Of a stretch of 38,419 nucleotides of DNA, positions 35,967 to 38,419 are shown piece after piece (position 1 is the first letter of the stretch; each line of letters begins with the position of its first letter). The notes below the pieces were generated by a model. That model did not search any database. It was given only the letters and a program-made list of their open reading frames with translations, and was not told the origin of the DNA. The stretch comes from JAPLXD01 sp041662765 (GTDB lineage Bacteria > Patescibacteriota > Minisyncoccia > Moranbacterales > UBA11712), in the NCBI GenBank assembly GCA_041662765.1, contig JBAZRT010000004.1, positions 1-38,419 on the forward strand, in the 5' to 3' direction. Position numbers and translations under genes: made by a program.

Positions 35967-38419
35967 TTACTTTTCAATTTCTTTTTTTTCTTCCAGCGCT
36001 TCTTTCCTTTCTGGATCAAAATTTTCCCCGGACACATCCACATTGAGACACAGTCCTTTCAGCTCGTTGACAAGAACGTTGAAGGAAGCTGGGATGTTCG
36101 GAGCCTTGATCGGTTCTCCCTTGATGATGGACTCATAAGCTTTCGAACGGCCGAGTTGATCGTCCGATTTGATCGTCATCATTTCTTGAAGGGTATAGGC
36201 ACTGCCATATCCCTCAAGCGCCCACACTTCCATTTCTCCAAAACGCTGGCCTCCGAATTGGGCCTTTCCGCCAAGAGGCTGCTGGGTGATGAGAGAATAC
36301 GGACCAATCGAACGCATATGTATTTTGTCTTCCACAAGGTGGTTCAGCTTCAAGATATACATATATCCCACCATTGTTTTTTCTTCAAAATGCTGCCCGT
36401 CTTTTCCGTTTATGAGTCCTATCTTTCCGTCTTCTGGCAGTCCCGCTTTTTTGAGTTCCTTTTTGATATCCTCTTCGCTCACTCCATCGAGCGATGGGCT
36501 CGCCGCGTTGTAGCCGAGCTTCGAAGCTGCCCAACCGAGATGAGCTTCAAGAATTTGTCCAATGTTCATACGGGATGCCACGCCAAGCGGATTCAAAATG
36601 ATGTCCACCGGCGTTCCATCTGGAAGATAAGGCATATCCTCAACCGCTGCTATCTTTGAGATCACACCTTTGTTTCCGTGCCGTCCGGCCAACTTGTCAC
36701 CAACAGAAATTTTGCGAAGCTGGGCCACGCTCACCTGAATTTGCTGAATGACACCGGCTGAAAGCTTGTCTCCCTGCTCGCGAGAAAATATTTTTATATC
36801 CACGACTTTTCCATGTTCACCGTGGGGAAGATATAGCGAGGTGTCTTTCACATCTTTTGATTTTTCACCAAAGATCGCCCGCAGAAGCCTTTCCTCCGGA
36901 GTCAGGTCACCTTCGCCTTTCGGAGAAATTTTTCCGACCATGATGTCTCCCGAAGAGACTTCCGCACCAATATGGATGATCCCGGTGTCGTCAAGATTTT
37001 TGAGCCGTTCTTCTCCAATATTTGGAATATCGCGCGTCACCATTTCCGGTCCGAGTTTCGTATCGCGAATATCAACTGAAAAATCTTCGATGTGAATCGA
37101 AGTATAGCGGTCATCCTGAAGGAGCCGTTCTGAAATAATGATAGCGTCTTCGAAGTTCGAACCTTCCCAAGGCATAAGAGCCACAAGAACATTCTGTCCC
37201 AAGGCAAGCTCTCCATTGTCTGTTGAAGCACCATCCGCGATCAATTGATTTTTCCGAACTCGATCGCCTTTTGCCACTCGGGGAATTTGGTTCATGCAAG
37301 TAAAGGCGTTTGATCTTTCGAAATTTTGCAGCCAATATGTTCTTTTAGTCGTTTTTTCTCCTTCTTTTTCTTCTTTGACCGTCAAATGGCTCGCATCCAC
37401 TTCAACAACTTCTCCCTCATTTTTGGCAAGGATCACCTGGCCGGAATCGGCCGCCGCCTTGTCTTCAAGTCCCGTACCGACATACGGCGCCTGTGGAAGT
37501 ATGCAGGAAACGGCTTGGCGTTGCATGTTGGAACCCATAAGAGCGCGGTGAGCATCATCGTGTTCAAGAAATGGAATGAGCGCGGTCGCGATCGAAATGC
37601 ACTGTTTTGGAGAAACATCCACGAAATCAATCTTCGTTGATTCGATGATTGAAGGTTTTCCTTTGACGCGAGCTTCCAGTTTTTCTTCCAAGAGTTCGCC
37701 GTCTTCACCGATTTTTATATCCGCGTGAGCGATGACTTTTCGGTCCTCGATCGTTGCGTTCAAATATTCAATTTCGTTCGTCACATATGGACGGCCGTTT
37801 TTCAAAACAACTTTTCGATACGGAGTTTCAATGAAGCCGAATTCGTTTATTCTGGCATAGCAGGCAATGTGGTTTACCAGACCAATATTCGGTCCTTCCG
37901 GTGTCTGTACCGGACAAATTCTTCCATAATGCGACTGATGAACATCGCGGACTTCAAATCCGGCTCGCTCGCGCGTCAGTCCTCCCGGTCCCATCGCAGA
38001 AAGCCTTCTTTTGTGTTCAAGTTCAGCCAGCGGATTCACCTGATCCATGAACTGGGAAAGCTGGGATGAAGCAAAAAATTCTTTGACCGCCGCCGCAACG
38101 GGACGCGAGTTGATGAGCTGACCCGGAACAACCGTCGCCAGATCGCAAGTACTCATCCGGTCTTTGATGTTGCGCGCCATACGGGCCAGTCCGGCCCGGA
38201 ATTTGTTCTGAACAAGTTCACCCACGCAGCGCACGCGCCGGTTTCCCAAATGGTCAATATCATCCGGCTCGGCAATTGGATTATTATTGAGATTGATTAT
38301 TTCCTTGATGATGAGAATCAAATCTTCCGGACGCAAAATTCTGTATTTTTCATCATTCGGAACATCAATATCCAATCTTTGATTGAGGCGGTATCGGCCG
38401 ACTTTTCCGAAATCATATC
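35967..38419 (-). CDS. rpoB: DNA-directed RNA polymerase subunit beta, C-terminal 816 residues (partial)
   Basis: The second large subunit of RNA polymerase, cut by the right edge of the window; the first visible residues are YDFGKVGRYRLNQRLDID. The rifampicin-binding cluster reads SSQLSQFMDQVNPLAELEHK then RRLSAMGPGGLTRERAG, with the key D, H, R and S residues that are mutated in resistant strains all wild-type-like. Further landmarks are KQCISIATALIPFLEHDDAHR, the GEGDLTPEERLLRAIFGEK region, GDKLAGRHGNKGV, and the C-terminal clamp MEVWALEGYGSAYTLQEMMT. It ends 20 nt before rpoC in the usual rpoB-rpoC order. Confidence 0.97.
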   Translation of the reverse strand, partial: YDFGKVGRYRLNQRLDIDVPNDEKYRILRPEDLILIIKEIINLNNNPIAEPDDIDHLGNRRVRCVGELVQNKFRAGLARMARNIKDRMSTCDLATVVPGQLINSRPVAAAVKEFFASSQLSQFMDQVNPLAELEHKRRLSAMGPGGLTRERAGFEVRDVHQSHYGRICPVQTPEGPNIGLVNHIACYARINEFGFIETPYRKVVLKNGRPYVTNEIEYLNATIEDRKVIAHADIKIGEDGELLEEKLEARVKGKPSIIESTKIDFVDVSPKQCISIATALIPFLEHDDAHRALMGSNMQRQAVSCILPQAPYVGTGLEDKAAADSGQVILAKNEGEVVEVDASHLTVKEEKEGEKTTKRTYWLQNFERSNAFTCMNQIPRVAKGDRVRKNQLIADGASTDNGELALGQNVLVALMPWEGSNFEDAIIISERLLQDDRYTSIHIEDFSVDIRDTKLGPEMVTRDIPNIGEERLKNLDDTGIIHIGAEVSSGDIMVGKISPKGEGDLTPEERLLRAIFGEKSKDVKDTSLYLPHGEHGKVVDIKIFSREQGDKLSAGVIQQIQVSVAQLRKISVGDKLAGRHGNKGVISKIAAVEDMPYLPDGTPVDIILNPLGVASRMNIGQILEAHLGWAASKLGYNAASPSLDGVSEEDIKKELKKAGLPEDGKIGLINGKDGQHFEEKTMVGYMYILKLNHLVEDKIHMRSIGPYSLITQQPLGGKAQFGGQRFGEMEVWALEGYGSAYTLQEMMTIKSDDQLGRSKAYESIIKGEPIKAPNIPASFNVLVNELKGLCLNVDVSGENFDPERKEALEEKKEIEK

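Noticed and set aside
1..38419. UGA-to-glycine recoding (Gracilibacteria/Absconditabacteria)
   Set aside because: TGA is a true stop of several genes here (4546-4548, 21917-21919, 25294-25296), and no conserved gene has an in-frame TGA.

Overview
The window looks like a piece of a streamlined, Gram-positive-like genome from the Candidate Phyla Radiation (Patescibacteria), most plausibly a Parcubacteria/Moranbacteria-type lineage. This lineage call is inference from gene content: RNase J with a long basic N-terminal extension, bifunctional phosphoglucose/phosphomannose isomerase, a type IV pilus ATPase, a membrane-anchored rather than lipid-anchored solute-binding protein, an S6-SSB-S18-EF-P operon, and many small solo genes. 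TGA is used as a normal stop (for example the genes ending at 4546, 21919 and 25296), so the UGA=Gly code of Gracilibacteria and Absconditabacteria does not apply. Ten Ns at 33490-33499 show that this is a scaffolded draft assembly.

Layout. 1-2628: a minus-strand operon of sensor histidine kinase, response regulator and PilB/GspE ATPase (cut by the left edge), with a promoter at 2599-2628. 2643-4549: groL alone, under a consensus promoter and a CIRCE operator, with an unusual C-terminal insertion. 4546-8460: a nucleotidyltransferase-fold protein, an AT-rich repeat block and uvrA. 8449-10831: RNase J, interrupted by an amber codon inside its metal-binding motif, and tRNA-Leu(CAG), both downstream of a perfect sigma-A type promoter. 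10820-14282: phosphoglucose/phosphomannose isomerase, then a transport/secretion operon (four-TM holin-like protein, SecG, peptide-binding protein). 14230-15963: trpS and a CDP-alcohol phosphatidyltransferase. 15978-18506: divergent phosphomannomutase and mannose-1-phosphate guanylyltransferase, which with the isomerase make GDP-mannose. 18556-19422: an MntA/HepT toxin-antitoxin pair. 19430-19753: no full gene, only a 41-codon ORF resembling the start of an amino-acid kinase. 19754-21202: ychF and two tiny helical proteins. 21280-25296: an envelope operon of DedA protein, GT4 glycosyltransferase, GT2-deacetylase fusion and PAP2-like protein. 25314-27340: rpsF-ssb-rpsR-efp. 27356-31775: recA, rodZ, ftsK. 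31880-38419: a 99-aa orphan, rpoC and the C-terminal two thirds of rpoB.

How it works together. Most of the content is core information processing (rpoBC, recA, uvrA, ssb, trpS, efp, ychF, RNase J), cell shape and division (rodZ, ftsK) and protein export and folding (secG, groL). The distinctive part is surface-glycan capacity: a GDP-mannose route, two glycosyltransferases, an extracytoplasmic deacetylase fused to one of them, and lipid-handling membrane proteins (DedA, PAP2-like, CDP-alcohol transferase). These probably decorate the envelope. No CRISPR array, prophage or insertion sequence was seen. The most surprising items are the RNase J interruption, the GroEL insertion, the GT2-deacetylase fusion, the small ORFs, and several overlapping or gene-embedded promoters.
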